Part shown: positions 10,320-21,047 of the stretch, piece by piece | Layout of the letters: each line of letters opens with the position of its first letter | How positions within the stretch are numbered: position 1 is the first letter of the stretch | Origin: Adlercreutzia faecimuris | GTDB taxonomy: Bacteria > Actinomycetota > Coriobacteriia > Coriobacteriales > Eggerthellaceae | Length of the DNA: 64,000 bases | Direction of reading: 5' to 3' | Assembly: GCF_022669055.1 (NCBI RefSeq) | Contig: NZ_JAJMLW010000002.1 | Span: forward strand, 372,001-436,000 | Program-made: the position numbers and the translations under genes | Notes under the pieces: generated by a model | What the model saw: the letters and a program-made list of their open reading frames with translations, nothing else | What the model was told of the DNA's origin: nothing | Database searches by the model: none

Positions 10320-13109
10320 CTACCTTCCCGCCGGGGCGCGGCGGACGAGGTAGCAGCGGTGGATCTTGGGGTTGCGCTCGAAGTCGTGGGGGATGGTATC
10401 GGCCGTGACGTCCTCCAGCTCCACGCCCAGGCGCGCGAGCTCGGCCACGTCCGGCTTGAAGCCGCGCAGGTTGCAGGAGAACACAGCCACGCCGTCCTTG
10501 GCGAGCAGCCGGCTCACGCCCACGAGCAGCTCCACGTGGTCGCGCTGCACGTCCCAGGTGCGCCGGCCCATGGCCTTGGAGTTGCTGAAGGTGGGCGGGT
10601 CCACGAAGATGAGGTCGAACGTGCGCCGGGCGCGGCGGGCGTCGCGGATCCAGTCCATGACGTCGGCGCGCTCCAGGTGGTGGGCGGCGCGGGCGGGCGC
10701 CTTCCCCCCGGCCGGGCGGCCGCCGCGCGCGCCGCGGCCGGGGCGGGCGCCGCCGGCCGGCTGAGCGCCGGCGCCGTCGCAGGGAAAGCCGTTGGCCTCG
10801 AGGTTGCGGCGCGCCCAGTCGAGGTAGGTCTGCGACAGGTCAACCGTCGTGGTCTCGGCGGCGCCGCCGGCCGCCGCGTGCACCGTGGCCGTGCCCGTGT
10901 AGGCGAACAGGTTGAGGAACCGCTTGCCGCGGGCCATCCGGCCCACCATCGCGCGGGTGTCGCGGTGGTCGAGGAAGATGCCGGTGTCCAGGTAGCCGCC
11001 CAGGTCGACCTCGAAGGTGAGCCCCGCCTCGGACATGTGCGTGACGTAGCTGCGCCGGCCGGCGTCGCGGTACTGCGAGCCGCCCTTGGAGCGCGTGCGC
11101 ACCTTGGAGAACACGTGGTCGGGACGCACGCCCAGAACCACGGGGACGATGGCCAGGATGTCCTCGAAGCGCCGCCGCGCCGTGTCCGGGGCCACCGAGC
11201 GCGGGGCCTGGTACTCGGCCACGTGGACGAAGGTCTTGCCCTCCGCGTCGCCCGTGCCCTGGTACAGGTCGATGGCGGCGGCGTACTCGGGCAGGTCGGC
11301 GTCGTAGACGCGGTAGCTCGCCACGCCTGAGCGCCGCGCCCACCTGCGGCGCTCGCGGGCCACCTTGAACAGGCGGGCGGCGAACTGGGCCGCGCCCTCG
11401 TCGTGCACCTCGACGCGGTGGTCGGCACCGCCGGCCGGGTCGGGCACGGTGATGGCGGCCAGCGCCGCGGGCGGCGCGTCGAAGACCTCGACGACGGCGT
11501 CGGCGCGGCCGCGCACCTCGGCGCGCGAGGCCGGCGCGGCGCCGAAGCGGCCCGCCACGCCCGCGGGGCCCGCCCAGGCGAAGCGCGAGCCCGCCGGGGC
11601 GTCCGAGCAGGCGGCCATGAAGGCGGCCTCCTCGGCCACGGCGCGCGCGTCGCCCGGGTCGCGGCCCGCCGGCGCCGCGTGGGCGATGACGAGCGCGGGG
11701 GCGGCCGGCGCGGGGCGCTCGGTCGATTCCTGGGCGGGCGTCACGGACGTCGCGGGCGGTTCCTGGGCGGGCGCGGGACGCACGGGGCGCATGACCGATT
11801 CCCGGCCGCTTTCGCCATGAATTCCGCGGCCAAGGTGCTCCTCGGCCTCGGTTCTGGCCGCTTTCGCCGTGAATTCCGCGGCATCGGGGCCCTCGGCTGC
11901 GGAATTCGCGGTGTTTCCGGCCAGATTCCCGCCGGCCGCCACCACGCCGGCCAGTCGGGCGCCGACGGGCGCGGCGCCCCCGGCCGCGGCCGCCTCCACG
12001 GACGCGACGCGCCGCAGCCCCGCGGCGCGCAGGTGCCCGCGGGCGCGCGCGACGGCCGGTGACGACGCCGAGGTGCCCACGATGCGTACCCGCGCCAGGT
12101 CGGGGCCGTCCGCGGCCGCGCCGGCAGCGCCCGGCGAGCCCGCCCCATCCGCCGGCGCGCCGTCGCCCGCGAGCGCCGCCAGGCCGCGCTCGAGGCGCTC
12201 GTCGGCCTCAGCCAGGAGGTCGCCCCAGGCGTCCTCGTCGTGGAGCACCCAGCCGAAGAAGCCCCAGCGCTCGCGCAGGAGGCCCGGCGCCTGGCCGGCC
12301 GCCGCGGCCGCGGCCTCGCACACCACGTAGCCGTCGTCGCAGGCCGGGTCGTAGAGCCCCCAGCCCTCCGCGGCGGCCCGCTCCCAGCCCGCCGCCGCCA
12401 GAAGCGCCGCGGCGAGCGCGCAAGCCGCCGGCGCGTCGTCGCCGTCGCGCGCGTCGAGGTAGGCGCGGCGGTGGAGCGACTCGCCCGACAAGTCGAGCGA
12501 CAGCGTCGCCCTCCCCTCGCGCACCCGCGCCTCGATCACCGCGTCGGCGCCGTGCGGGGCGACCTCGGGGCGCTCCCCGCGGCGCGCGAGCAACCGGTCG
12601 CACACGGCGTCCTTCAGCTTGAGCTCGGTGAAGTGGCTGTTGCGCAGCGCGGCGTTGGTGCCGCGGGCGCGCACGGCCAGCGATGCGCCGGGCGCGAGCA
12701 CGTCCTCCCACGGCACCGCGTAGGCGCCGGCGTAGAGCAGCTCGGCGTCGCCCGCGTTCACGCGCGCCACCGTGAGCGTCACGCGGCCGGCCAGGCGCGA
12801 CCACAGGCACACGCGCTCGGCGTCGAGCGGCGCGCCGAAGAACGTCACGCCGCCCTTGAGCGGGCGCACCCGCCGCACGCCCAGGGCGCGCAGCTCGTCG
12901 GCCAGGAGCGCCTCGGCCCCCGGCAGGCACGTCGCGAAGAACTCGAGCGCCTCGCGCCCGCCCTCGCCGCGGGCCGCCCGCGCGCCGCCGTCCACGCTGG
13001 CGGCGCGCCCGCCATCCGCACCGGCGCGTCCGGCGCCGCCCTCACGGCCGCCATCGTCCACGCCGTCGCCGGCCCCGCCCGCCTCCGCGCGCCTCTCTTC
13101 CACAGCCAT
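10320..13109 (-). CDS. rlmKL: RlmKL-type 23S rRNA methyltransferase, N-terminal enzyme degenerate
   Basis: Two-headed SAM-dependent methyltransferase. In E. coli the N-terminal half (RlmL) makes m2G2445 and the C-terminal half (RlmK) makes m7G2069. The 929-residue product has a THUMP domain (about 40-200) and a well-preserved RlmK half: YQAPRSVAPDTARRRFEDI, the LFAYTGTATVHAA motif I and the FVDPPTFSNSK motif near residue 835. In the RlmL half motif I reads DPACDDGYVVCEAA near residue 254 where E. coli has a CGSGT P-loop, and no NPPYGER motif is present. An Ala/Pro-rich insert of about 180 residues follows. ATG 13109 has GGGAG six bases upstream; an ATG at 13124 has none. Confidence 0.85.
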   Translation of the reverse strand: MAVEERRAEAGGAGDGVDDGGREGGAGRAGADGGRAASVDGGARAARGEGGREALEFFATCLPGAEALLADELRALGVRRVRPLKGGVTFFGAPLDAERVCLWSRLAGRVTLTVARVNAGDAELLYAGAYAVPWEDVLAPGASLAVRARGTNAALRNSHFTELKLKDAVCDRLLARRGERPEVAPHGADAVIEARVREGRATLSLDLSGESLHRRAYLDARDGDDAPAACALAAALLAAAGWERAAAEGWGLYDPACDDGYVVCEAAAAAAGQAPGLLRERWGFFGWVLHDEDAWGDLLAEADERLERGLAALAGDGAPADGAGSPGAAGAAADGPDLARVRIVGTSASSPAVARARGHLRAAGLRRVASVEAAAAGGAAPVGARLAGVVAAGGNLAGNTANSAAEGPDAAEFTAKAARTEAEEHLGRGIHGESGRESVMRPVRPAPAQEPPATSVTPAQESTERPAPAAPALVIAHAAPAGRDPGDARAVAEEAAFMAACSDAPAGSRFAWAGPAGVAGRFGAAPASRAEVRGRADAVVEVFDAPPAALAAITVPDPAGGADHRVEVHDEGAAQFAARLFKVARERRRWARRSGVASYRVYDADLPEYAAAIDLYQGTGDAEGKTFVHVAEYQAPRSVAPDTARRRFEDILAIVPVVLGVRPDHVFSKVRTRSKGGSQYRDAGRRSYVTHMSEAGLTFEVDLGGYLDTGIFLDHRDTRAMVGRMARGKRFLNLFAYTGTATVHAAAGGAAETTTVDLSQTYLDWARRNLEANGFPCDGAGAQPAGGARPGRGARGGRPAGGKAPARAAHHLERADVMDWIRDARRARRTFDLIFVDPPTFSNSKAMGRRTWDVQRDHVELLVGVSRLLAKDGVAVFSCNLRGFKPDVAELARLGVELEDVTADTIPHDFERNPKIHRCYLVRRAPAGR

Positions 13110-13127
13110 CTTCGCTCCCAACATGAA

Positions 13128-13152
13128 GAGGGCCGGCTCGGCGCCGGCCCTC
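13128..13152 (-). terminator. GC-rich hairpin after rpoD
   Basis: Ten-base perfect arms, GAGGGCCGGC and GCCGGCCCTC, around a five-base loop, immediately downstream of the rpoD stop. On the minus strand only TTC follows, so a T-run is weak; termination is plausible but unproven. Confidence 0.6.
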
Positions 13153-13156
13153 ACGG

Positions 13157-14422
<1,266 letters not shown>

Positions 14423-14492
14423 GCGGTCTTCCTTCCTATAAGGCGTCACAAGGCATAGCTTCGCCATTATGGGCGCAAAGATACAGCGGGAT

Positions 14493-14521
14493 ATAGTACC
14501 ACAACCCCGGGAGGGGTACAA
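14493..14521 (-). promoter_or_regulatory. Promoter of rpoD
   Basis: On the minus strand TTGTAC, a 17-base spacer and TACTAT, ending about 70 bases before the rpoD GTG. This is the best -35/-10 pair seen in the core region. Confidence 0.65.
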
Positions 14522-14632
14522 GGGCGGGGTGGAGGTGGCCGCGACGCAGGCCGGCGGGCGGGCGACGGGCGACGGGCGGGGTCACGGCAAGCGCGCCGGC
14601 GGCGGGCGCCGGGCGCGGGCGCCCGCCGCCGG

Positions 14633-17467
14633 CTACAGCAGGTCGACCGGGTCGACGTCGACGGCCACGCTCACCTGGGGGTCGGCCTTGCGGGCGCGGA
14701 ACAGGCGCGTGAGCACGCCGGACACGTCGGCGCCGGGCGGGGCCTTCACCACCACGTGCCAGCGGAAGGCGCCGCGCAGCTTCCCCAGCACGCACGGCGT
14801 GGCCGGCAGCACGCACCAGCCCTCGCCGCCGTAGTCGCGCACGAGCACCTCCAGCTGGTCGTGGAGCTGCCCGGCCGCGCGGGCGACGGCCTCCTCGTCG
14901 GCGCCCCAGACGAGCACGTTGGCCATGCGCACGTAGGGCGGGTACCCCAGCGCCCGGCGCTTGGGCAGCTCGGCGCGCAGGAACAGCGCGCGGTCGTAGC
15001 GCGCCGCGGCACGGATGGCCACGGCGTCGGCCTCGTAGGTCTGCACGAGCACGCGCCCGGGCAGCTCGGCGCGGCCGGCGCGGCCCGCCACCTGCTCGAT
15101 GAGGTCGAAGGTGCGCTCGGCGGCGCGGTAGTCGGGCAGGTGCAGCTGGGTGTCGGCGTTGATGACGCCGACGAGCGTCACGTCGTCGAAGTCGAGGCCC
15201 TTCGCGATCATCTGCGTGCCGAGCAGGACCGCCGAGCCCGCGGCGGCGAACTCCTCGAGCAGCCGCTGGTGCGCCCCCTTGCCGCGCGTGGTGTCGGCGT
15301 CCATGCGGATGACGGGCACCGCCGGCCCCACGCCGGGCATCCCGTCCAGGAGCGCCCTGAGCTCGGCCTCGACCCGCTGGGTGCCGGCGCCGAACTTCTT
15401 GAGGTAGGGGCTGCCGCACTCGGGGCAGACGGGCGGCGCAGGCACTCGGTAGTCGCAGTGGTGGCAGCGCAGCGTGCGGTCGGTCTCGTGGTAGGACAGC
15501 GACGTCGAGCACGACGGGCACTCGGGCACGAAGCCGCAGTCGCGGCACAGCAGGAACTTCGCGAAGCCGCGCTGGTTGAGCAGGAGGACCGCCTTGCGCC
15601 CCTGGGCGAGCTCGTCGGCCAGCGCGCGCGTGAGCCGGCCCGAGAACATGGCGCGCGAGCCGCCCTTGAACTCGGCGGCCATGTCGATGACCTCCACCTG
15701 GGGCAGCGGCCGGCCGTTGGCGCGCTCGGGCAGCGCCACCTGGGTCCAGGCCGGGTCGGTGGCCGCGGCGTGGAGCGCCTCGACCGAGGGCGTGGCCGAC
15801 CCCAGCACGAGCACGCCGCCCGCGCGGCGCATCATCCACTCCGCCACGTCGCGCGCCTGGTAGCGCGGCGCCGAGTCCTGCTTGTAAGAGCCCTCGTGCT
15901 CCTCGTCGATGACGATGAGGCCCACGTCGGCCAGCGGCGTGAACAGCGCGCTGCGGGCGCCCACCACCACGCGCGCCGCGCCCGAGCGGATGAAGTCCCA
16001 CTGGTCGTAGCGCTCGCCCTGGCCCATGCGCGAGTGCATGACCGCCACGGCATCGCCGAAGCGGCCGCGGAAGCGCGCGACCGTCTGCGGGGTGAGCGAT
16101 ATCTCGGGGACGAGCACGATGGCGTTGCGGCCGGCGGCCAGCACGTCCTCGATGGCGCGCAGGTACACCTCGGTCTTGCCCGAGCCGGTGACGCCGTCGA
16201 CGAGCACGACCCGGCCGCCGCCCGCCGCGCGCGCCGCCGCGATGGCGGCCAGGGCGGCGTCCTGCCCGGGCGTGAGGACGGGCCGCGCGGCGGAGCCGGG
16301 CGCGGCGGCCGCGGCGGGCGGCGCGGCCCCAGGCGATGCGGCGACGGAGGGCCCGGCGGGCTCCCCGGCCGCCCCGCTCCGCGGCGGCTCGCCCGCCACG
16401 GCCGGAGAGGCTTCCGCATCCCGCGGCTCGGTGTCCGCCCCGACCGGGCCGGCCGGCAGTCCGACGACCGCCGGGCTCGCGGCGGCGCGGCCCTCGAAGC
16501 CGCGCATGCGGCGGCGGTGCTCGATGCGCACGACGCCCCGCTCCTCGAGCGCCTTGAGCGTGCCGCCCACCGAGGCGCCCAGCTCCAGCGCCAGCTCGGC
16601 CACGCGCAGATCTCCCCGGCGCAGCGCCTCGATGGCAGCGGCCTGCTTGACCGCGTTCTTACGCGGCACGTAGTCGGCCGCGGCGGGCAGGAGCGTCGCC
16701 CAGCGGTCGTCGACCTCGCCGACGGCGGGCTCCTCCAGCCGCCAGCCGCCGTGGGCGTTGCGCACGAGGCGCGGGACGCCGCCGGGCGGGGTGAACAGGC
16801 GCACGCAGGCCGACAGCGGCGCGACGTAGCGCTCGGCCAGGTAGCGGGCGCAGGCGGCGCCCTCCTCGTCGAAGTAGGGCTTGGAGAGCACGCGCTCGAC
16901 GGGCTTGAGCCGCGCCAGGTCGAGCCCCGCCGCGGCCTGGCGCTCGCGGCGCTCCTCGGCCGCCGTCGCCTCGTACTGCGCGCCGAACCCGAAGTGCAGC
17001 TGGCCCGCCCCGTCGCCTGCGGTGGAGGCCGACACGGCCCGCGCACCGTCCGGCGCGGCCGCGGCATCACCGCCCGCGCCGCCCGGCCAGGGCTCGCCCG
17101 CGCCCAGGGCGCCCGGGCGGCCCGCGGTCGAGGCGCTCGGCCAGCCCGCGGCCGCCCGGCCGTCCCGCGCGTCGCAGGCGTCGCCGGCGTCCTCGCGGGA
17201 TCCGAAGGCGCCCCGGGTCTCCCCCGAGGCGCCGGGCCCCGCAGCCGCCTGGCCCATGGCATCGGCGACCTCCGCCCCGGAAGCCTCCCCCACCTCCCCG
17301 AGCGCGACGATGAAGCCGACGGCCTTGCGATGGCCGAACGGCACGAGCACGGCGCAGCCCACCTCGGGCGCCAGGCCGCCGGCCCGCAGCTCGTCGGGCA
17401 CGAGGTAGGTGTAGGGCGCGTCGAGGGCCTGGGTGGGGATGTCGAGTATGACTGAGGCGATTTCCAT
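14633..17467 (-). CDS. priA: Primosomal protein N' (replication restart helicase PriA)
   Basis: 3'-to-5' SF2 helicase that reloads the replisome at stalled forks. From ATG 17467 (MEIASVILDIPTQALDAPYTYLVP) it has 944 residues against 732 in E. coli. Visible in order: the 3'-end-binding N-terminal domain, a winged helix, Walker A GVTGSGKT, Walker B VIDEEHEGSYKQ, and the zinc-binding insert with eight cysteines (CRDCGFVPECPSC, then RCHHCDY and VCPECGSPYLKK). The extra length is two Ala/Gly/Pro-rich inserts, about residues 62-170 and 330-400, outside the catalytic motifs. A -10 element lies seven bases from the ATG, as for a leaderless transcript. Confidence 0.93.
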   Translation of the reverse strand: MEIASVILDIPTQALDAPYTYLVPDELRAGGLAPEVGCAVLVPFGHRKAVGFIVALGEVGEASGAEVADAMGQAAAGPGASGETRGAFGSREDAGDACDARDGRAAAGWPSASTAGRPGALGAGEPWPGGAGGDAAAAPDGARAVSASTAGDGAGQLHFGFGAQYEATAAEERRERQAAAGLDLARLKPVERVLSKPYFDEEGAACARYLAERYVAPLSACVRLFTPPGGVPRLVRNAHGGWRLEEPAVGEVDDRWATLLPAAADYVPRKNAVKQAAAIEALRRGDLRVAELALELGASVGGTLKALEERGVVRIEHRRRMRGFEGRAAASPAVVGLPAGPVGADTEPRDAEASPAVAGEPPRSGAAGEPAGPSVAASPGAAPPAAAAAPGSAARPVLTPGQDAALAAIAAARAAGGGRVVLVDGVTGSGKTEVYLRAIEDVLAAGRNAIVLVPEISLTPQTVARFRGRFGDAVAVMHSRMGQGERYDQWDFIRSGAARVVVGARSALFTPLADVGLIVIDEEHEGSYKQDSAPRYQARDVAEWMMRRAGGVLVLGSATPSVEALHAAATDPAWTQVALPERANGRPLPQVEVIDMAAEFKGGSRAMFSGRLTRALADELAQGRKAVLLLNQRGFAKFLLCRDCGFVPECPSCSTSLSYHETDRTLRCHHCDYRVPAPPVCPECGSPYLKKFGAGTQRVEAELRALLDGMPGVGPAVPVIRMDADTTRGKGAHQRLLEEFAAAGSAVLLGTQMIAKGLDFDDVTLVGVINADTQLHLPDYRAAERTFDLIEQVAGRAGRAELPGRVLVQTYEADAVAIRAAARYDRALFLRAELPKRRALGYPPYVRMANVLVWGADEEAVARAAGQLHDQLEVLVRDYGGEGWCVLPATPCVLGKLRGAFRWHVVVKAPPGADVSGVLTRLFRARKADPQVSVAVDVDPVDLL

Positions 17468-17474
17468 GCCCGCC

Positions 17475-17480
17475 AGTATA
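17475..17480 (-). promoter_or_regulatory. Candidate -10 of priA, leaderless geometry
   Basis: TATACT on the minus strand with exactly seven bases before the priA ATG at 17467 and no Shine-Dalgarno sequence. The spacing matches that at 7573-7586. No convincing -35. Confidence 0.4.
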
Positions 17481-17766
17481 CCGCAGCCACCCCTGGCCGC
17501 CGCGGCCGCCCGCCGCACCATGCCCGCCACAGCCGACAGCCGTCGCGCCCCACCCGCCGTGCCGCGTCCGCCGCAGCCGGCAGCCGCGCGCCGGCCGCCA
17601 AGCCCTCGCACCACGCACGGCCCGACCACCGCACCGCAGGCAGCCGCCCCAGCCGGCCCGCCGCGGGCCGTCCCCATCCGCCGCATGCGGCCGGTCGGCC
17701 ATGCCGGACGCTCCAGCTTCCGAAGCCGACCACGCTGCTGCGCCGCCCCCCGTCCGCCCGCATGCC
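17481..17766. other. GC-rich intergenic stretch without a gene
   Basis: I see no credible coding frame, RNA gene or terminator here. Open frames are proline/arginine-rich shadows produced by the base composition. Confidence 0.5.
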
Positions 17767-17976
17767 GCCCGAAAACGCGACTTATCACACCGAATTCCGC
17801 GCCTTCTCCCCTCCTCCCCGCGAGCCTTCTCCCATTTCCCCAGATCAGAAATCGCCACTCCCCATCCGAACCACCCGACGGCCATAAATCAGGTGTGATA
17901 AGTCGCGTTTTCGGGCAGGCGAATGTGATAAGTCGTGAAAAATGGCAGATCCTGCCGCAAATGGCGACTTATCACA
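17767..17976. repeat. TGTGATAAGTC array, left copy
   Basis: Four copies of TGTGATAAGTC in the order minus (17779-17789), plus (17894-17904), plus (17924-17934), minus (17966-17976). The first two sit in 25-base perfect inverted arms (17767-17791 and 17892-17916). The last two form a hairpin with 12-base arms (17924-17935 and 17965-17976) and a nested GGCAG/CTGCC stem. TTTCCCCAGATCAGAA lies between the first arms at 17835-17850. A second array with the same order and spacing lies on the other side of the gene at 18097-19062. Confidence 0.85.
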
Positions 17977-18058
17977 TCGGAGAAGCGGCACAGGCTACGC
18001 GAATTATGGGCCCCTCGTAGTCTTTGGCGCGCGACGGCAACGCCGATCGCCGGCGGGC

Positions 18059-18091
18059 TTACACTCTCCGCCCGAGATGAGAGAAGTGTAA
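18059..18091. promoter_or_regulatory. Inverted repeat upstream of the nuclease-like gene
   Basis: TTACACTCTC at 18059-18068 is mirrored by GAGAGAAGTGTAA at 18079-18091 with one bulged base, five bases before the ATG at 18097. It could be an operator or a translation-blocking hairpin for that gene. No separate Shine-Dalgarno sequence is evident. Confidence 0.4.
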
Positions 18092-18096
18092 ACGCC

Positions 18097-19062
18097 ATGT
18101 TACTCGTGCTGCACGGCCTGTCCGCCTACCGACTCTGGTTCCGCTCCACCCGGCGCCCCGCACCGTCGGGCGCCACCGACGTCCGCGTCCTCGCCGCCGC
18201 GTCCCCGACGCGGACCTCCGTCGCCTACCTGCGAGAGGCGATGCCCTGGCTCGGCCCCACCCCGCATCTGCTCTGCGCGCAGAACTCGCGGCGCGTCGAC
18301 GGGGCGGCGGCGCACCGCTCCTCCTACCGCTATCCGCCGGGCTCGTTCCTGCCCGTGGGCGGCGGGGTCCACGCCGCATCGCCCGAGCTCACCGCCGTCC
18401 AGCTGGCCCTGCGCTGCCCGAGCCCGCTTCTGGAGAAGGCGCTCTGCATGCTCCTGGGCACCTGGGCCCCGGCGCCTGACGGGCTCTACGGGACCCTCAG
18501 CCGCCCGCCGCTGACGGACGCCCCCGCCCTGGGGGCCTACCTCGCGGCATGCCCGGGGCTCCCCGGCGCGAGCGCGCTCGCCCGCGCGCTGCCCCGTGCG
18601 ATCGAGCGCGTGGCATCCCCCGCCGAGGCCGACCTGGCGCTGGCGCTGTGCCTGCCCCCGCGGCTGGGCGGGCAGAGCCTCCCGAAGCCGGTCGCCAACC
18701 ACCGGATCGACCTCAGCCCGCGGGGACGCGCCCTCGCGCGGCAGCGCGTGGCCTACGTCGACCTCTGCTGGCCGGACCGCGGCCTCGTCCTCGAATACGA
18801 TGCCGACCTCACCCACCTCAACCCCGAGCAGCACGCCCGCGACGCCTCGCGCCGCGCCGCGCTGGAGTCCGACGGCTACAAGGTGATCACCGTGACGACC
18901 GAGCACCTCTACGGGCCGCGCTCCCTCGACCCCATCGCCGACGAGGCGGCCCGCGTGCTCGGCATCCGGAGACGGGCGCGCCCGGCGGGGTTCCGGGAGC
19001 GGCAGCGCGCCCTGCAAGGCCTCCCGCGCGGCTACGACCTCCCCGACGACCTGTTCGCCTGA
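18097..19062 (+). CDS. DUF559/AbiEi-like protein with predicted endonuclease-fold C-terminus
   Basis: A 321-residue protein I cannot assign to a characterised enzyme. The C-terminal third, about residues 215-290, reads VDLCWPDRGLVLEYDAD, followed by H, Q, D and R positions and a GYKVITVTTEHL strand. This resembles the Vsr/DUF559 branch of the PD-(D/E)XK fold, with D and E-Y-D as possible metal ligands. The N-terminal part, with KALCMLLGTW and LYGTLSRPPLT segments, looks like proteins annotated as AbiEi-like in actinobacteria. There is no signal peptide or membrane segment. It starts at ATG 18097; the open frame upstream belongs to the repeat array. It stands alone between two copies of that array. 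Confidence 0.5.
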   Translation: MLLVLHGLSAYRLWFRSTRRPAPSGATDVRVLAAASPTRTSVAYLREAMPWLGPTPHLLCAQNSRRVDGAAAHRSSYRYPPGSFLPVGGGVHAASPELTAVQLALRCPSPLLEKALCMLLGTWAPAPDGLYGTLSRPPLTDAPALGAYLAACPGLPGASALARALPRAIERVASPAEADLALALCLPPRLGGQSLPKPVANHRIDLSPRGRALARQRVAYVDLCWPDRGLVLEYDADLTHLNPEQHARDASRRAALESDGYKVITVTTEHLYGPRSLDPIADEAARVLGIRRRARPAGFRERQRALQGLPRGYDLPDDLFA

Positions 19063-19084
19063 GCCGGCCAGCGCGACGCTGCCG

Positions 19085-19300
19085 CAAAACGCGACTTATC
19101 ACACGGAAAACGGCGCTTTTGGCCGCTTGACACGGTGACTGGGAAATCTGCTAAACCGTTTTCCCAGGTCAGAAGCCTTCGCATTAGGCAGCAGAACGGA
19201 AACGGCGGCGCAGGCGGTGTGATAAGTCGCGTTTTGGGGCACCTGGATGTGATAAGTCCCCGTTTATGGCGCTTTCTGCCAAAAACGGGGACTTATCACA
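19085..19300. repeat. TGTGATAAGTC array, right copy
   Basis: Four copies of TGTGATAAGTC in the same minus, plus, plus, minus order: 19093-19103, 19218-19228, 19248-19258, 19290-19300. Outer arms of 20 bases are perfect (19085-19104 and 19217-19236). The last pair forms an 18-base perfect stem (19248-19265 with 19283-19300) enclosing a TGGC/GCCA stem. TTTTCCCAGGTCAGAA is at 19159-19174. Start-to-start spacing of sites 2-3 (30) and 3-4 (42) is identical to the left copy, while the sequence between has diverged. Confidence 0.85.
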
Positions 19301-19393
19301 CGCGATGGGCGGCGCGGCAGCACCCGCGCGGCGGGGGCGAGCGACGCCGCCGCCCGCGGCGCGGCGGCACCCCCACGCGGCGGACGCGGGCGG

Positions 19394-20659
<1,266 letters not shown>

Positions 20660-20671
20660 GAAGTTCCTCCT

Positions 20672-20758
20672 TCATCGGTGTCGGCCGGACCACCTTGGCG
20701 CAGGCGCCAGGTTGGTGTCGGGATCGTCGAGCCAACTCTCTCCCCCGACTCTGGATAA
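20672..20758 (-). ncRNA. SAM riboswitch (S-box clan) controlling metK translation
   Basis: Minus-strand leader with recognisable S-box elements in order: TTATCCAGAG opening P1; P2 arms GTCGGG/CCCGAC enclosing GGAGAGAGTTGGC; ACCAACC; P3 pairing CCTGGCG with the CGCCAAGG region; and a P4-like GGTG/CACC. P1 closes as TTATC with GATGA, and that GATGA directly abuts AAGGAGG, the metK ribosome-binding site. The aptamer is compact at about 87 bases. No terminator follows, so control should be translational. Assignment is by pattern; a covariance-model search would settle it. Confidence 0.75.
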
Positions 20759-20852
20759 CGGATCGCGCGCGGAAGGCGCGCAGCGGGAATGGTACCCCGA
20801 ACCGCGCCCCGGCGCAAGGCGGCGCGCGGAGGGGACGCCGGTGTGCGGAAGG

Positions 20853-20951
20853 CGCCCCGGGCGGGACGGCACGCGCCCATCGCCCCGGCGGGATGGCGCG
20901 TGCCCAGCGCCCCGGGCGGGACGGCTGCAGGCGAGCGCCCCGCCCGGGCGG
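20853..20951. repeat. Short tandem repeat, about 3.5 units of 27-28 bases
   Basis: Units begin CGCCCCGGGCGGGACGGC at 20853, CGCCCCGGCGGGATGGC at 20881, CGCCCCGGGCGGGACGGC at 20908 and a partial unit at 20936. It is non-coding and lies between metK and the radical SAM gene. Confidence 0.7.
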
Positions 20952-20993
20952 CCGCGAGCACCCGCCCCCGGCCCTCCTGCCCCCCAGACGCGA

Positions 20994-21022
20994 GGGCGCC
21001 CGCCCCACGCGGGCGGGCGCCC
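20994..21022 (-). terminator. GC-rich hairpin downstream of the radical SAM gene
   Basis: Twelve-base perfect arms GGGCGCCCGCCC and GGGCGGGCGCCC around a five-base loop, 26 bases past the stop codon. No T-run follows, so its role as terminator is likely but unproven. Confidence 0.5.
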
Positions 21023-21047
21023 CCATCGTCGCCAGGCGCGCCGGCGG

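Noticed and set aside
13109-13124. Upstream ATG at 13124 as the rlmKL start
   Set aside because: No Shine-Dalgarno sequence and it abuts the rpoD hairpin; ATG 13109 has GGGAG at correct distance.
17767-19300. Reading the TGTGATAAGTC arrays as a CRISPR array
   Set aside because: Sites alternate in orientation, units are only 11 bases and spacing is fixed in pairs rather than regular spacer lengths.
17767-19300. Treating the nuclease-like gene with its arrays as an insertion sequence
   Set aside because: The arrays are direct copies, not terminal inverted repeats of one element; no target-site duplication is visible and the protein is not a recognised transposase.
20853-20951. GC-rich tandem repeat as part of the riboswitch
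   Set aside because: It lies upstream of the P1 5' strand and has no pairing partner in the aptamer.
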